Made by a program: the position numbers and the translations under genes. 64,000 nt of DNA from CAUZWH01 sp965224275. Lineage in GTDB: Bacteria; Pseudomonadota; Alphaproteobacteria; SHVV01. Position 1 is the stretch's first letter. Every line of letters begins with the position of its first letter. Location: the NCBI GenBank assembly GCA_965224275.1, contig CBDCYR010000011.1, positions 372,001-436,000 on the forward strand, read 5' to 3'. Shown one piece after another: positions 16,950 to 26,250 of this stretch. A model generated the notes under the pieces. That model saw only the letters and a list, made by a program, of their open reading frames with translations, was not told where the DNA came from and searched no databases.

Positions 16950-17825
16950 ATGATGAAAACCACCGACACGACATACGTATCGCCTCTTCGAGGGCGGATG
17001 ATGGAACAGATGGGCATAGCCGGTCTGGCCGATAGCACACAGGCCATGTATCTGCGCGAGATCGAGACCCTCAACAAACATTACAACAAGCCGCCGGACC
17101 GGCTTGACGCCGAGGAGGTCCGCAGCTGGCTGCTGGCGAGGATCGAGCGCGGTCTCGACCCGAACACGACCAATGTAAGCCTCGGTGCGCTCAGGTTCCT
17201 GTATCGCGACACACTGCGCCGTCCCGAGATGGTCGACGGGCTCCGTTACCGCAAGAGGCCCCGCAAACTGCCCCGGTCAATGGCGGAGAAGGAGGTCGAG
17301 CGCTTGATCCTCGCCATCTCCGACCTCCGTTATCGGGCCGCGACGGTTCTTGCCTATGGCGCCGGTCTCCGCATCTCGGAAACTGTTGAGGTGCAACTCA
17401 TCGACATCAAGTCGGACAAACGGCTTCTGCACATCCGTTCCGGCAAGGGCGGCGCCGAGCGCATGGCGCCGCTTCCCGACGGGCTCGTCGAATACCTGCG
17501 GCGTTACTGCAAGAACCTCTTTCCACGACCGGTCACGTGGCTGTTCTACGGTGAGTCGCCGGAGGTGCCTCTCAAGATCGATACCCTGCGTGTTGCCTTT
17601 AAGAAGGCCTGCCGCAAGGCCGGCGTCGACGGCTGCCATACCTTCCATAGCTTGAGGCATTCGGCCGCCACCCACTGGCATGAGCGTGGCGGCAACATCG
17701 ATGTCATCCAGGATGTCCTGGGTCACCGGAATGCCGACACGACGCGCGGCTACGCCCGCGCCACCGGCAAGATGTTCGAGACCCTCGACCATCCGCTCTC
17801 GGGCTTCGACCTGATCGACGCCTGA
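16950..17825 (+). CDS. Tyrosine recombinase of IS91-type element (copy 1)
   Basis: Site-specific recombinase of the phage-integrase family that commonly precedes IS91-type transposases. The core has the box I arginine (YGAGLRISE), HSLRHSAATH (H-x-x-R) and GHRNADTTRGYARAT with the nucleophilic tyrosine. The tandem ATGs at 16950/16953 follow AGGGAGATCG. It stops seven bases before the HUH transposase gene, so the two are co-expressed. It is a diverged relative of the recombinase at 33525-34397. Confidence 0.85.
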   Translation: MMKTTDTTYVSPLRGRMMEQMGIAGLADSTQAMYLREIETLNKHYNKPPDRLDAEEVRSWLLARIERGLDPNTTNVSLGALRFLYRDTLRRPEMVDGLRYRKRPRKLPRSMAEKEVERLILAISDLRYRAATVLAYGAGLRISETVEVQLIDIKSDKRLLHIRSGKGGAERMAPLPDGLVEYLRRYCKNLFPRPVTWLFYGESPEVPLKIDTLRVAFKKACRKAGVDGCHTFHSLRHSAATHWHERGGNIDVIQDVLGHRNADTTRGYARATGKMFETLDHPLSGFDLIDA

Positions 17826-17831
17826 GGCGCC

Positions 17832-19080
17832 GTGAAGCGCAAAGACGCCGGCGTGGCTGATATTTTCCGCCGCGCCGGCGCAGATTACCGGCGGCGCCTG
17901 GCCGGCCAGCTTGACGCCGGACGCCTCAAGGTCATGGCCGCGATCGAGTCCTGCCGGACGTCCGTACTCGGTGGCCACATGTATCAATGCGACGGCTGCA
18001 GGCGCGAGCATCCGCTCTACAACTCGTGCCGCAACCGCCACTGCCCGTCCTGCCAGGCGCTTGCCGCAAGGCAATGGCTGGAGGCGCGCGCCGCCGATAT
18101 CCTGCCGGTGCCGTACTTCCACGTTGTATTTTCGTTGCCCAAAGAAGTCAGCGGGATCGCCTTTTGCAACCGCAAGGTCGTGTTCAACATCCTGTTTCGC
18201 ACCGCCGCCGAGACCCTGCGCACCATCGCCGAGGACGACCGTCACGGTGGACTGCGTATCGGCGGCACCGCGGTCCTCCACACTTGGGACCAGAAGCTCG
18301 GCTTCCATCCGCATCTGCATATCGTCGTGCCTAACGCCGGCTTCGATGTCGCAACCGGCCAATGGAAGACCGGAAGCGGCACCTTCCTGGCCCCGGTCAA
18401 GGTCCTCGCCAGCCTGTTCCGGCGCCGCTTCCTTGAGGAGCTCACCCGCGCCCATGCACGCGGGAAAATCGAATTTCATGGCGGCATCGCCCATCTCGCC
18501 AATCCCGGAGAGTTCCACGCCACCCTCGTGGCCGCCCGCGGCAAGAACTGGATCGTCTACGCCAAACGACCCTTTCGCGATGCCGAACAGGTCTTCCGCT
18601 ATCTCTCCCGATACACGCACAGAATTGCCATCGGCGACAGCCGCATCATCGCCTGCGATGGACAGAACGTCTCCTTCCGTTGCCGCAAGCCGACCAGTCC
18701 GGGGCAAAGGAAACCCCGCTACGGCACGGCCACCATCACCGCCGACGAGTTCATCCGCCGGTTCCTGTTGCATGTCCTGCCAAAACGGACTGCATCGCAT
18801 CCGCCACTTCGGAATCCTTGCCAATGGAAGCCGTGCCAAGACCCTCGAAGTCGCGCGCGAGGCGCTGGGTGTAAACGGCCTCCAGGCGCATACAGCCGTA
18901 ACCCATGACGGCGAGGAGGACGACCACCGCAATAGCGGCCTGGAGACCGGGATCGCGCCCGTTCCCTGCCCGCACTGTGGCGGCGAATTGCGGAAAATCC
19001 GGGAAATCTCCCGCCGGTACGATCCGTTCTCTTCACGAGACCCTCCCCCCGCTCAACCGGCGCAGGACGCGAAACCATGA
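17832..19080 (+). pseudogene. IS91-family HUH transposase, frameshifted near the C terminus
   Basis: Rolling-circle Y1 transposase. It has the zinc motif SCRNRHCPSC, the HUH motif in FHPHLHIVV and the tyrosine region YLSRYTHRIAI. Up to about 18,780 the frame matches copy 2. At an A run (18782-18785) one extra base shifts it, so the frame ends at 18908 with an unrelated tail. The expected continuation NGLHRIRHFGILANG and a second CPHCGG cysteine motif are open in the next frame to a TGA at 19080. It is either inactivated or a homopolymer error. Confidence 0.82.
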
Positions 19081-19343
19081 AACATCGGATCCCATCCGGA
19101 TCGGCAAACGTCGTCATCGCGTCGGCGAACCGGTCGGCGTGCGCTCAATTACGAACACAAGGCAATCGCCAACGAAAAGTGTCTCTACCGTCGGCAATCA
19201 GCTGTCGAAAAAATATAAATGCTGGTCGGAAGCCTCGTCTCACGCGTCCCAACGATAGTGACCACCCGCCCCGGCGCAGGCATCAACGCACTTTCCACAT
19301 AGGCTGACACCTACACTCGCGGCCCACGGCCTCGTTCAAACAG

Positions 19344-19373
19344 CTTAGGCAGATTCTGCCGAATCTGCCTAAG
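19344..19373. repeat. Perfect 13-base inverted repeat
   Basis: CTTAGGCAGATTC and its exact reverse complement flank a 4-base TGCC loop. It lies about 260 bases after the IS91-type transposase. It may be the terIS-like end hairpin of that element, a bidirectional terminator or a binding site. No strong T run follows. Confidence 0.6.
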
Positions 19374-19439
19374 CCTTAAGATTATTGAATGAATAAGACA
19401 ACAACGACGAGTAGTTGGGAGAAATCATGCGCGCTCTCT

Positions 19440-19629
19440 TGTTTACTACCGGGTCAGGCCAATCGCCCCATCGGACTTGATTCTCGACTCGAAAAGTTTC
19501 CAAACATCAAAGCGATGGTTCGATCGGTTGGAAGCAAGAGAATCGTTTAAGGACAATCCTATACTATGGTGGGAGCCGGGCGAGGTTGGCTACGCCGACG
19601 ACGGGAAAACACCAATCTACGACCCATAG
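19440..19629 (+). pseudogene. C-terminal fragment of a glutathione S-transferase-like gene
   Basis: One frame reads RWFDRLEARESFKDNP and then WWEPGEVGYADDG to a TAG at 19627-19629, typical of the C-terminal helix region of GST-family proteins. No start or thioredoxin-fold domain precedes it, so it is a truncated remnant, probably cut off by the insertion of the IS91-type element. Confidence 0.4.
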
Positions 19630-19850
19630 AATTTTTGGCTGTTCAGTACCTATGTCTGATTCTGGCTACGAATCACCCTTTCGGGCCATACCGAACTATG
19701 TCCACACATGGGGTGTCAACGGCGGAGCAAAATTAGTCCACCCGGGCAGAGCAAAACTAGTCCACTTAACGTTATGCGGTACGCGGTGTTGGGGGGTTGT
19801 CCCGGTAGTCCATAGGAGGAACCCGCGCTGCTTCGAGTAGCGCTTGCGTT

Positions 19851-21299
19851 GATCGTGTCCCGCGGAGTGGTGTAAGAGCGTTGCGCTCTACGCTGCTCCC
19901 GGCGGGTAGGGCCGGGACGTTCAGGCTGCCACGGTGGGCAGCGTGATGGGGACATCATCGCTCAGCGGAGCGATGGATTCCAGCGTCATGTATCTCCTTG
20001 AGACGGCCCACTCGTCGTTCTGCTCGAGAAGGATGGCGCCGACGAGCCGTGTGATGGCGGCTTCGTTGGGAAAGATACCGACGACGTTGGTGCGACGCTT
20101 GACCTCGGCATGGAGCCGTTCGATCGGGTTTGTGGAGTGCAATTTCTGGCGGTGCTCCCTGGGGAAGCTCATGTAGGCGAGGACGTCGTGCTCGGCTTCG
20201 TCCATGAGAACTGCCAGCTTGGGCACCTTGAGCCTGAGCTGGTCGGCGACCTGGCGCCACTGGACCTTCGCGCTGTCGGCGTCCTCCTGGGCGAAGGCGG
20301 TGGCGACGAAGGCGGAGACGACGCGCCGGCCCTGGCGGCCGGCATGGGCCAGCAGGTTGCGGGCGAAGTGCACGCGGCAGCGCTGCCATGTGGCGCCGAG
20401 GATCCGGGTCGCGGCGGCCTTCAGGCCCTTGTGGTCGTCGGAGATCACCAGCTTCACGCCGCGCAGCCCGCGCCGGGCCAGCGAGCGCAGGAACTCGGTC
20501 CAGAAGGCCTCGGCCTCAGACGCGCCGATCGCCATGCCCAGGACCTCGCGGCGGCCCTGGTCGTTGACGGCCACAGCCACGGTCACCGCGACCGAGACGA
20601 TGCGCCCGGCCTCGCGCACCTTTACATAGGTTGCGTCGAGCCACAGATAGGGCCAGTCGCCCTCCAGCGATCGATCGAGGAAGCCGTTGACCTTATCGTC
20701 GATCTCGCCGCACAGCCTGGAGACCTGGCTCTTGGAGACGCCCGACATGCCCATGGCCTGCACCAGGTCGTCGACCGAGCGGGTCGACACGCCCTGGATG
20801 TAGGCCTCCTGGATCACCGCAGCCAGCGCCTTCTCGGCCATCCGCCGCGGCTCCAGGAAGCCCGGGAAGTAGCTCCCCTTCCTCAGCTTCGGGATCTTCA
20901 GCTCGACCGTGCCGGCCCGCGTCTCCCAGGACCGGTCGCGGTAGCCGTTGCGGTGGGTGATACGATCCGCCGAGCGCTCGCCGTGAGCGGCGCCGGTCAG
21001 GCCCTCGACCTCCAGTGCCATCAGCCGCTCGGCCGTGAAGCCGATCATCTCGCGAAGCAGATCGGCATCGGAGCTCTTCTCCAAAAGCGCGCGCAGGGTC
21101 ATCATGTCCTGGGTCATCGTGGTTCTCCTTCGGGTCAGGTTGGTTTGCACTAGCCCAACCCTAAACCGGAACCGCGATGGCCTCCGCTGTGGATAGCCGG
21201 CTTGCCTACGCCAGACTCTCGGCGGTCGCTACGGCAAGCCGCCTACCCACAGCTAACAGAGGCTCCAACAACTCCTACACCACGTCCTGGGACACGACC
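19851..21299 (-). mobile_element. IS256-family insertion sequence nested in IS21
   Basis: Inverted ends read inward as GATCGTGTCCC (left) and GGTCGTGTCCC (right), with further matches GTGGTGTA and GAG. An 8-base duplication CTTGCGTT flanks it (19843-19850 and 21300-21307), the usual size for IS256. The 1,449-bp element contains one intact transposase. Confidence 0.92.
19921..21117 (-). CDS. IS256-family transposase
   Basis: Mutator-type DDE transposase, about 398 residues. The catalytic regions are WLDATYVKV, LVISDDHKGL and the glutamate of LHSTNPIERLHAEVKRRT. The ATG at 21117 is chosen because AAGGAGAACCACG precedes it; the frame is open 11 codons further upstream. It appears full length and is the only obviously intact transposase of the nested pair. 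Confidence 0.9.
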   Translation of the reverse strand: MTQDMMTLRALLEKSSDADLLREMIGFTAERLMALEVEGLTGAAHGERSADRITHRNGYRDRSWETRAGTVELKIPKLRKGSYFPGFLEPRRMAEKALAAVIQEAYIQGVSTRSVDDLVQAMGMSGVSKSQVSRLCGEIDDKVNGFLDRSLEGDWPYLWLDATYVKVREAGRIVSVAVTVAVAVNDQGRREVLGMAIGASEAEAFWTEFLRSLARRGLRGVKLVISDDHKGLKAAATRILGATWQRCRVHFARNLLAHAGRQGRRVVSAFVATAFAQEDADSAKVQWRQVADQLRLKVPKLAVLMDEAEHDVLAYMSFPREHRQKLHSTNPIERLHAEVKRRTNVVGIFPNEAAITRLVGAILLEQNDEWAVSRRYMTLESIAPLSDDVPITLPTVAA

Positions 21300-21370
21300 C
21301 TTGCGTTACGCGGAGCGAAGCAGCGTGGGAGGTTCCTGTGGACCCACCGGGTCAACCATTGCACCGGCGG

Positions 21371-22142
21371 TTAAGCAGGTATTTTTGGGGATTTCCGCCG
21401 TTTTTGGCCTTGGTTGAGACGATAGCTCTCGCCGTTCATTTCCAGGATATGGACATGGTGGGTGAGGCGGTCCAGCAAAGCCCCGGTCAGGCGTTCCGAG
21501 CCGAATATCTCCGTCCACTCATCGAACGGCAAGTTGGAGGTCACCAGGATCGAGCCCCGCTCGTAGCGCTGGCTGAAGACTTCGAACAGCAGCTCGGCGC
21601 CGGTCTTCGAGAGCGGCACGAAGCCGAGTTCGTCGATGATCAGAAGGTGATACTTTGCCAGTTGCTTCTGCAGGCGCAACAGGCGTTTTTCATCCCTGGC
21701 CTCCATCAGTTCATGAACCAGGGCAGCGGCCGTGAGGAAGCCGACGGAGAGCCCCTTTTGGCAGGCCGCCAGACCGAGACCGAGGGCGATATGGGTCTTG
21801 CCGGTTCCTGAGTTGCCGAGCGCGATGATATTCTCACGACGCTCGACGTATTCGCATCGCGCCAACTCCAGAACCAGCATCTTGTTGAGCGATGCGATGG
21901 CCTTGAAGTCGAAGCTGTCGAGGCTTTTGGCGGCGGGGAACCTGGCCTGTCTGATCCGCCCGCTCGACCATGCGGCGCTCACGGTCGATCAGTTCCAACT
22001 CGGTCAGACGGACAAGATACCGCACATGGTCGGCGCCCTCGGTGGCGCATTGGCGGGCCAGCTTGTCGTATTCGCGCAGGAACGTCGGCAGTTTCAGGGT
22101 CTTGAGGTGATGGGCCAGCAACACTTGCGGCGTATCGGTCAT
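21371..22142 (-). pseudogene. istB: IS21 helper ATPase IstB, frameshifted
   Basis: AAA+ helper that activates the IstA transposase. The N-terminal part starts at the ATG overlapping the istA stop (MTDTPQVLLAHHLK) and runs to ERRMVER. The rest, with Walker A GNSGTGKT and Walker B LLIIDELGF, lies in another frame ending at 21371. Removing one base from the C run at 21959-21961 would join them as ERRIRQARFP. The gene is therefore inactive as read, unless the run length is a sequencing error. Confidence 0.83.
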
Positions 22143-23638
22143 GACGCGCCTCCACCCAACAAGCTCATATAACTGGCGGCGGCCGTGGTCGCCACGTTGG
22201 CCCGAGGCAGGTAGGGATAGATATCCAGGTCGAGTTTGGGCGGGCGTCGCTCGATACGGCACAGCACCAGGTGTTTGACGGCGTCGTAGCCGATCGCACC
22301 CAGGCGCAGGGCGTCCTTCACCGCGCCGTGAAGCACCTCGAGATCGAAGGTCTCCACAAGCCGAAGGACCTGGACGTATTCCCGCTTGCCGGCCTTGCCC
22401 ATGCGCGCCTCCAGGAGACGGCGCAGGGTTGGGAAGGCATCAGGCAGTTCCCATCCGGCTAGCGGCGCGGCCTGATCCAGGGCACCGATCTTGTGCTCCA
22501 GCAAAGGCAGGTAGTGGATCGGATCGAAGACCATATCTTCCCGGTCGTAGGAACGGGGGTGTCGGGCAATGATCCCGGCGCCGCAACCGATAACCACCTC
22601 GTGGACATAGCCACGGATCCAGACTTCCTGATGGCCGTAGGCGACGGGCACGGAATAGTCATTCGTCCGGTAGCGCACCAGGGACAGCGAGTTGACCCGC
22701 GTGCCCTGCTTGCCGCACGCGTCGAACGGTGCCGGCAGTGGCCTCTTCAACGCTTCGCGGTCACGCACAAACCGTTCGCCGATGCTCTCGCGGTGGCCGC
22801 GCAGAACGTTGCCTTGCCGGTTGCGGCATTGCTCTTCCAGGTGGCCATTGAAGGCGTCCCAGCTCGCGAACCGGGGAAGCGGCGTCATGAAGTTCCGCCG
22901 GGCATAGCCGACCACCCCCTCCACATTGCCTTTGTCGTTACCCTTGCCGGGACGGCCGTAGCGGTCCTCGAAGAGGTAATGGGACTGCAGCCCGCTGAAC
23001 GCCCGCGTTCGTTGCCGCGTGCCATCTGACAAGATGCGCGACACCAGACACTTGTCGTTGTCGTAAAGAATCGATTGGGGAACGCCGCCGAAAAAAACAA
23101 AGGCTCTGCTGTGCCCGTCCAGCCAGGCCTCCGTCGTCGCCGCCGGGTAGGCCGCAACGAAGCAGGCATCGCTGTGGGGAAGTGTCATGACGAAAAAATG
23201 CGCCCGATACTTGACGCCGGCGATGATCGCATCCGCCTCGCCAAAGTCCGCTTGAGCATGGCCCGGAGGATGTGACAACGGCACAAACATCTCACGCCGA
23301 CGAAGGCGCCGTTCCCGAACGTAATCCTTCACGATGGTCTCTTTGCCCGTGAAGCCATGTTCGTCGCGAAGGCGCTCGAATATACGCTTCGCCGTGTGGT
23401 GCTGCTTACGGTGAACCGTTCGGTCCTCCTCCAGAATACGGTCGATGATATCCGTGAAGGGGGCCAGTTTCGGGCGTTTCGGTGGCTGGCGTCGCCGATA
23501 TCCCGGCGGTTCCGAATGCCGCAGCATCTTCCTCACCGTCTCGCGCGCAATGCCAAACCGACTTGCCGCCTCTCGCTGGCTCAGACCATCAACATGGCAG
23601 GCCAGCCGAACGCGCAGATATAGGTCCACGGTGTACAT
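22139..23638 (-). CDS. istA: IS21 transposase IstA
   Basis: About 499-residue DDE transposase. An N-terminal helix-turn-helix (GLSQREAASRFGIARETVRKM) is followed by the integrase core, with the first aspartate in GHAQADFGEAD and the second in SILYDNDKCLV, and by a C-terminal domain. The frame is intact. The ATG at 23638 gives the normal family start; an ATG five codons upstream is possible. Its stop overlaps the istB start (ATGA). Confidence 0.9.
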   Translation of the reverse strand: MYTVDLYLRVRLACHVDGLSQREAASRFGIARETVRKMLRHSEPPGYRRRQPPKRPKLAPFTDIIDRILEEDRTVHRKQHHTAKRIFERLRDEHGFTGKETIVKDYVRERRLRRREMFVPLSHPPGHAQADFGEADAIIAGVKYRAHFFVMTLPHSDACFVAAYPAATTEAWLDGHSRAFVFFGGVPQSILYDNDKCLVSRILSDGTRQRTRAFSGLQSHYLFEDRYGRPGKGNDKGNVEGVVGYARRNFMTPLPRFASWDAFNGHLEEQCRNRQGNVLRGHRESIGERFVRDREALKRPLPAPFDACGKQGTRVNSLSLVRYRTNDYSVPVAYGHQEVWIRGYVHEVVIGCGAGIIARHPRSYDREDMVFDPIHYLPLLEHKIGALDQAAPLAGWELPDAFPTLRRLLEARMGKAGKREYVQVLRLVETFDLEVLHGAVKDALRLGAIGYDAVKHLVLCRIERRPPKLDLDIYPYLPRANVATTAAASYMSLLGGGAS

Positions 23639-23752
23639 CCTCCCGCCTTCCATCGCAAAAAAGATCGAAGGCTACAGGTGGCAGAGTTTTACTCCGCCCG
23701 CGGCTGGGAAATCCCGCCGCTTCCGTGGACTAATTTGTCACCGCCGTTCTCA

Positions 23753-24091
23753 ATGGGGCAAACACGACATAGCCGCTTGCTCGCAGCCGCCTCTTTTTAG
23801 CCACGTTTCCCGAGCACCATGAAGGTCTATCGCGTGGCGCTTGCTGCGTGATACCGCGACAACTACCTCAGCCCTCGGGATCTCCCTCGGGGGCTATTTT
23901 TTTGTGGAGCGCTCTCGGCGCATCGTTGGCAAGTTAGCGACGTTGCACCCGCCATCAGTTTTGGCGGCACCACTACGCTCGGGCCGTATTGTGCAAAGCG
24001 ACCTTGGAGTGAACGGTGGGGTACGAAGGGTATCCTTGGTCAAGATTCAGCGGGTCGCAAGTCGCCCGCAGACGCTCGGCAAACGCACGCC
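23753..24091. other. Intergenic stretch after IS21
   Basis: Apart from the ATGGGG duplication and a terminator-like hairpin near 23,890 (listed separately), I see no gene or recognisable element. Confidence 0.5.
23870..23903 (+). terminator. Rho-independent terminator-like hairpin
   Basis: AGCCCTCGGG pairs with CCCTCGGGGGCT (two G-T wobbles) around a short loop and is followed directly by ATTTTTTT. It would terminate rightward transcription of whatever gene stood here before the IS21 arrived; no intact gene now feeds into it. Confidence 0.65.
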
Positions 24092-24393
24092 TCAATAGTA
24101 CGTGTAGGTATTCCACTGACCATAGTATAGGTCGCCGGTGTGGCCGCAGACGAACCGAAGATCGTTCTGCTGCAGCGGCGTGGTGGCATAGCGCTCGAAC
24201 GTGGTCGGGCCAAGACTGCCGTGCTCCTCCTCCACGTGCGAGGCATGCACCGATATCGATTGGATACCCCATTCGCTGAGCTCGTAGTTCTGACGCAACG
24301 CTGTTTCGACCCGCTGGAAGATGCCGGGATTGATTCGTTCAGCCGAGAACGATAGCGCCGCCACCGCCTCCGTCAACGTACGTCGTGTCATCA
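24092..24393 (-). pseudogene. 3' part of TenA/PqqC-like gene split by an ISNCY-type element
   Basis: C-terminal 94 or so residues of a heme-oxygenase-fold, iron-containing redox enzyme family protein. It begins in frame at the 17-base target duplication (MTRRT, then LTEAVAALSFSAE), carries HASHVEEEHG, a candidate metal-ligand motif, and ends at YTYY. It continues the 5' part at 25740-26183 once the insertion is removed. Confidence 0.8.
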
Positions 24394-25739
24394 TGTCGCT
24401 AACACACGATATGACCGGTCTATGTAACAGATGATCTGTCCGGTTTTAGATTTCCTCCAAATCTGGAGGAATCGGATGCGCCGGACGGAGCAGTTGCAGG
24501 GACTGAGATTGATGAAGTTCGAGGATGTCTACGGACGTTGTTATCGGGGTGATTTGAGCCAGGCCGAGGCCTCGGAGATCCTGGGCATGTCGGAGCGGAC
24601 GTTCCGGCGCTGGCGGGAGCGCTATGAGGCCGAGGGTGCCGAGGGTTTGTACGACCGTCGCCTTGGGCGGGTCTCGGCGCGCCGCGCGCCGGTGGACGAG
24701 GTGATGCGGGTGCTGGAGCTGTTCGAGACGCGCTACCCGGACTTCACGGCCAAGCACTTCCACGAGAAGCTGGTCTGCGAGCATGGCTTCGGGCTGAGCT
24801 ACAACTGGCTTCGCCTGAGCTTGCAGGCGCACGGCAAGATCAAGCCGGCGCCCAGGCGCGGGGCGCACCGCCGGAAGCGGCCGCGCCGACCGGTGGTGGG
24901 GATGATGCTGCACCAGGACGGCTCGAGCCACGAGTGGGTTGCGGGCCAGTGGTGGGACCTGATCGTGACCATGGACGATGCGACATCGGAGGTCTATTCG
25001 GGCTTCTTCGTTGCCGAGGAGGGCACGATGAGCACGTTCCGCGGGCTCGGCGAGGTGCGCCGAAAACGGGCTGTTCTGCTCGCTCTACGCCGATCGGGCC
25101 TCGCACTACTGGCACACGCCCGAGGCAGGCGGCGGTGTGGACAAGGACAACCCGACCCAGGTCGGCCGGGCCTTGGCGCAGCTCGGCATCGAGTTGATCG
25201 CGGCCTATTCGCCGCAGGCCCGGGGCCGCTCGGAGCGCATGTTCGGGACCTTGCAGAAGCGCCTGCCCCAGGAGCTGCGCCTCGCCGGGATCGCCACCAT
25301 GGCCGAGGCCAATCGCTTTCTCGAGGAGCTCTTCTGGCCGGCGCACAACGCCCGCTTCGCCCGCCCGGCCGCGGACACCGGCTCGGCCTTCGTGGCTTTT
25401 GCCGGCACGCTCGAGGACATCCTCTGCGCCCAGGAGGACCGCGTCGTCGCGGGCGACAACACCGTGCGCTACAAGAACCGCACGCTGCAGATCCCGGCCG
25501 ATCGCCACCGCCACCACTACGTCAAGGCGCAGGTCCGGGTGCACGAATATCCCGACGGCCACCTGGCCGTCTTCCACGGACCCAGGTGTCTGGCGCGCTA
25601 CCGCGCCGACGGCGAAACCATCGACGACGACAGGCTCCAGGCCGCGTGACCCGTTTCGACGCGACCGAGCCAAACCACCACAACAGAAGCGGTCAATTCA
25701 TATGGTACATAAAGCGGTCAACTCGGTTTGTTATCGACA
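24394..25739 (+). mobile_element. ISNCY (IS1202/ISTde1-like) insertion sequence with 17-bp target duplication
   Basis: Inverted ends read inward as TGTCGCTAACACACGATATG (left) and TGTCGATAACAAACCGAGTT (right). A 17-base direct repeat CGTACGTCGTGTCATCA flanks it (24377-24393 and 25740-25756). Long duplications of 15-17 bases are known from the ISTde1 branch of the IS1202 group. The insertion splits a TenA/PqqC-like gene. Confidence 0.88.
24476..25649 (+). pseudogene. ISNCY-family transposase, frameshifted
   Basis: DDE transposase with an N-terminal helix-turn-helix (DLSQAEASEILGMSERTFRRW) and the catalytic region MMLHQDGSSHEW. Near 25,058-25,062 one base appears to be missing. The expected NGLFCSLYADRASHYW continues in the next frame and runs through YSPQARGRSERMFG to a stop at 25649. 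The ATG at 24476 follows GGAGGA. A short homology region flanked by good ends suggests recent arrival followed by inactivation, or a sequencing error. Confidence 0.82.
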
Positions 25740-26183
25740 CGTACGTCGTGTCATCACCACTTCAAACCAGTGCGCTAGCGCCCAGGTCTCCGGCTTGATC
25801 GCCTCGCTCTGGCGGCGCTCTTCGGTCCAACCAAGCTCGGTGAAAGTGCGCGCGAACAGTTCGACGTGGCCAGCGGTACCTGATTCGGTGCCATGCTCCT
25901 CCTCAGTCAGGTTCTCCAGCAGCATGTGGCGCAAATCCTCGTCAGGGCAGCGCGCGTACATGTCGCCGACCAGGACGTTGGTCGGGTTGGCCCAGCAGGT
26001 AATTTGGTAGATCCAGCCGGCAATCTGCTCGCGGGTTAGGCTACCCTGCTCCAGGCCGAGAACCACCGGGTGGGTTTTGCGATTGCGCGAGGGATGCTCG
26101 AGGATCGCATCGAGCTCTTCGACCAATTCCGCGGTCGGGATCGCCTCATCTCGGTAGGCAATACCGGCAAGCGTGGGAAGCAT
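25740..26183 (-). pseudogene. 5' part of TenA/PqqC-like (iron-containing redox enzyme family) gene
   Basis: N-terminal about 148 residues of a heme-oxygenase-like fold protein with GWIYQITCWA and NLTEEEHGTESG, which holds probable metal ligands. It has a good AGGAGGAGA site before the ATG at 26183. It is interrupted at EVVMTRRT by the 17-base duplication and the IS. Joined to the 3' part it gives about 242 residues, a normal family length. The gene follows an NMT1-type binding protein by 67 bases, an arrangement that suggests a shared role in salvage of a nitrogen heterocycle or thiamine-like precursor; this is inference. Confidence 0.8.
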
Positions 26184-26250
26184 TGGCTATCTCCTCCTGG
26201 GGATGTCGATGGTCCGATCCCTTCACGTGCGCCCAGCCGACATCGTCGGG

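Larger units (their letters stand above)
16950..19080 (+). mobile_element. IS91-type element, copy 1 (ends not resolved)
   Basis: Recombinase plus HUH transposase in the order usual for this IS91 subgroup. IS91 elements transpose by rolling circle, make no target duplication and lack terminal inverted repeats, so the borders cannot be fixed from the sequence alone. They probably lie a few hundred bases outside the coding pair. A 13-base hairpin at 19344-19373 could mark the terminal end. Confidence 0.65.
19081..19713. other. Gap between IS91 copy 1 and IS21
   Basis: No intact gene. It contains a perfect hairpin (19344-19373) and a short piece that resembles the end of a glutathione S-transferase (listed separately). 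The rest shows nothing I recognise. Confidence 0.5.
19714..23752 (-). mobile_element. IS21-family element interrupted by an IS256 element
   Basis: Terminal repeats read inward as TGTCAACGGCGGAGC at 19714 and TGAGAACGGCGGTGA at 23752, each followed by AAATTAGTCCAC. The second inner copy near 19750 (CAAAACTAGTCCAC) is typical of IS21 multiple-repeat ends. A 6-base duplication ATGGGG flanks it (19708-19713 and 23753-23758). It carries istA and istB on the minus strand. A complete IS256 sits in its left terminal region, so it is a nested insertion. Confidence 0.92.

Noticed and set aside
17277..18932. A 551-codon minus-strand frame opposite IS91 copy 1
   Set aside because: Shadow of the recombinase and transposase on the + strand.
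17832..19080. Programmed frameshifting as normal expression of the IS91 transposase
   Set aside because: Copy 2 encodes the full protein in a single frame, so a frameshift is not needed in this family; a lesion or sequencing error is more likely.
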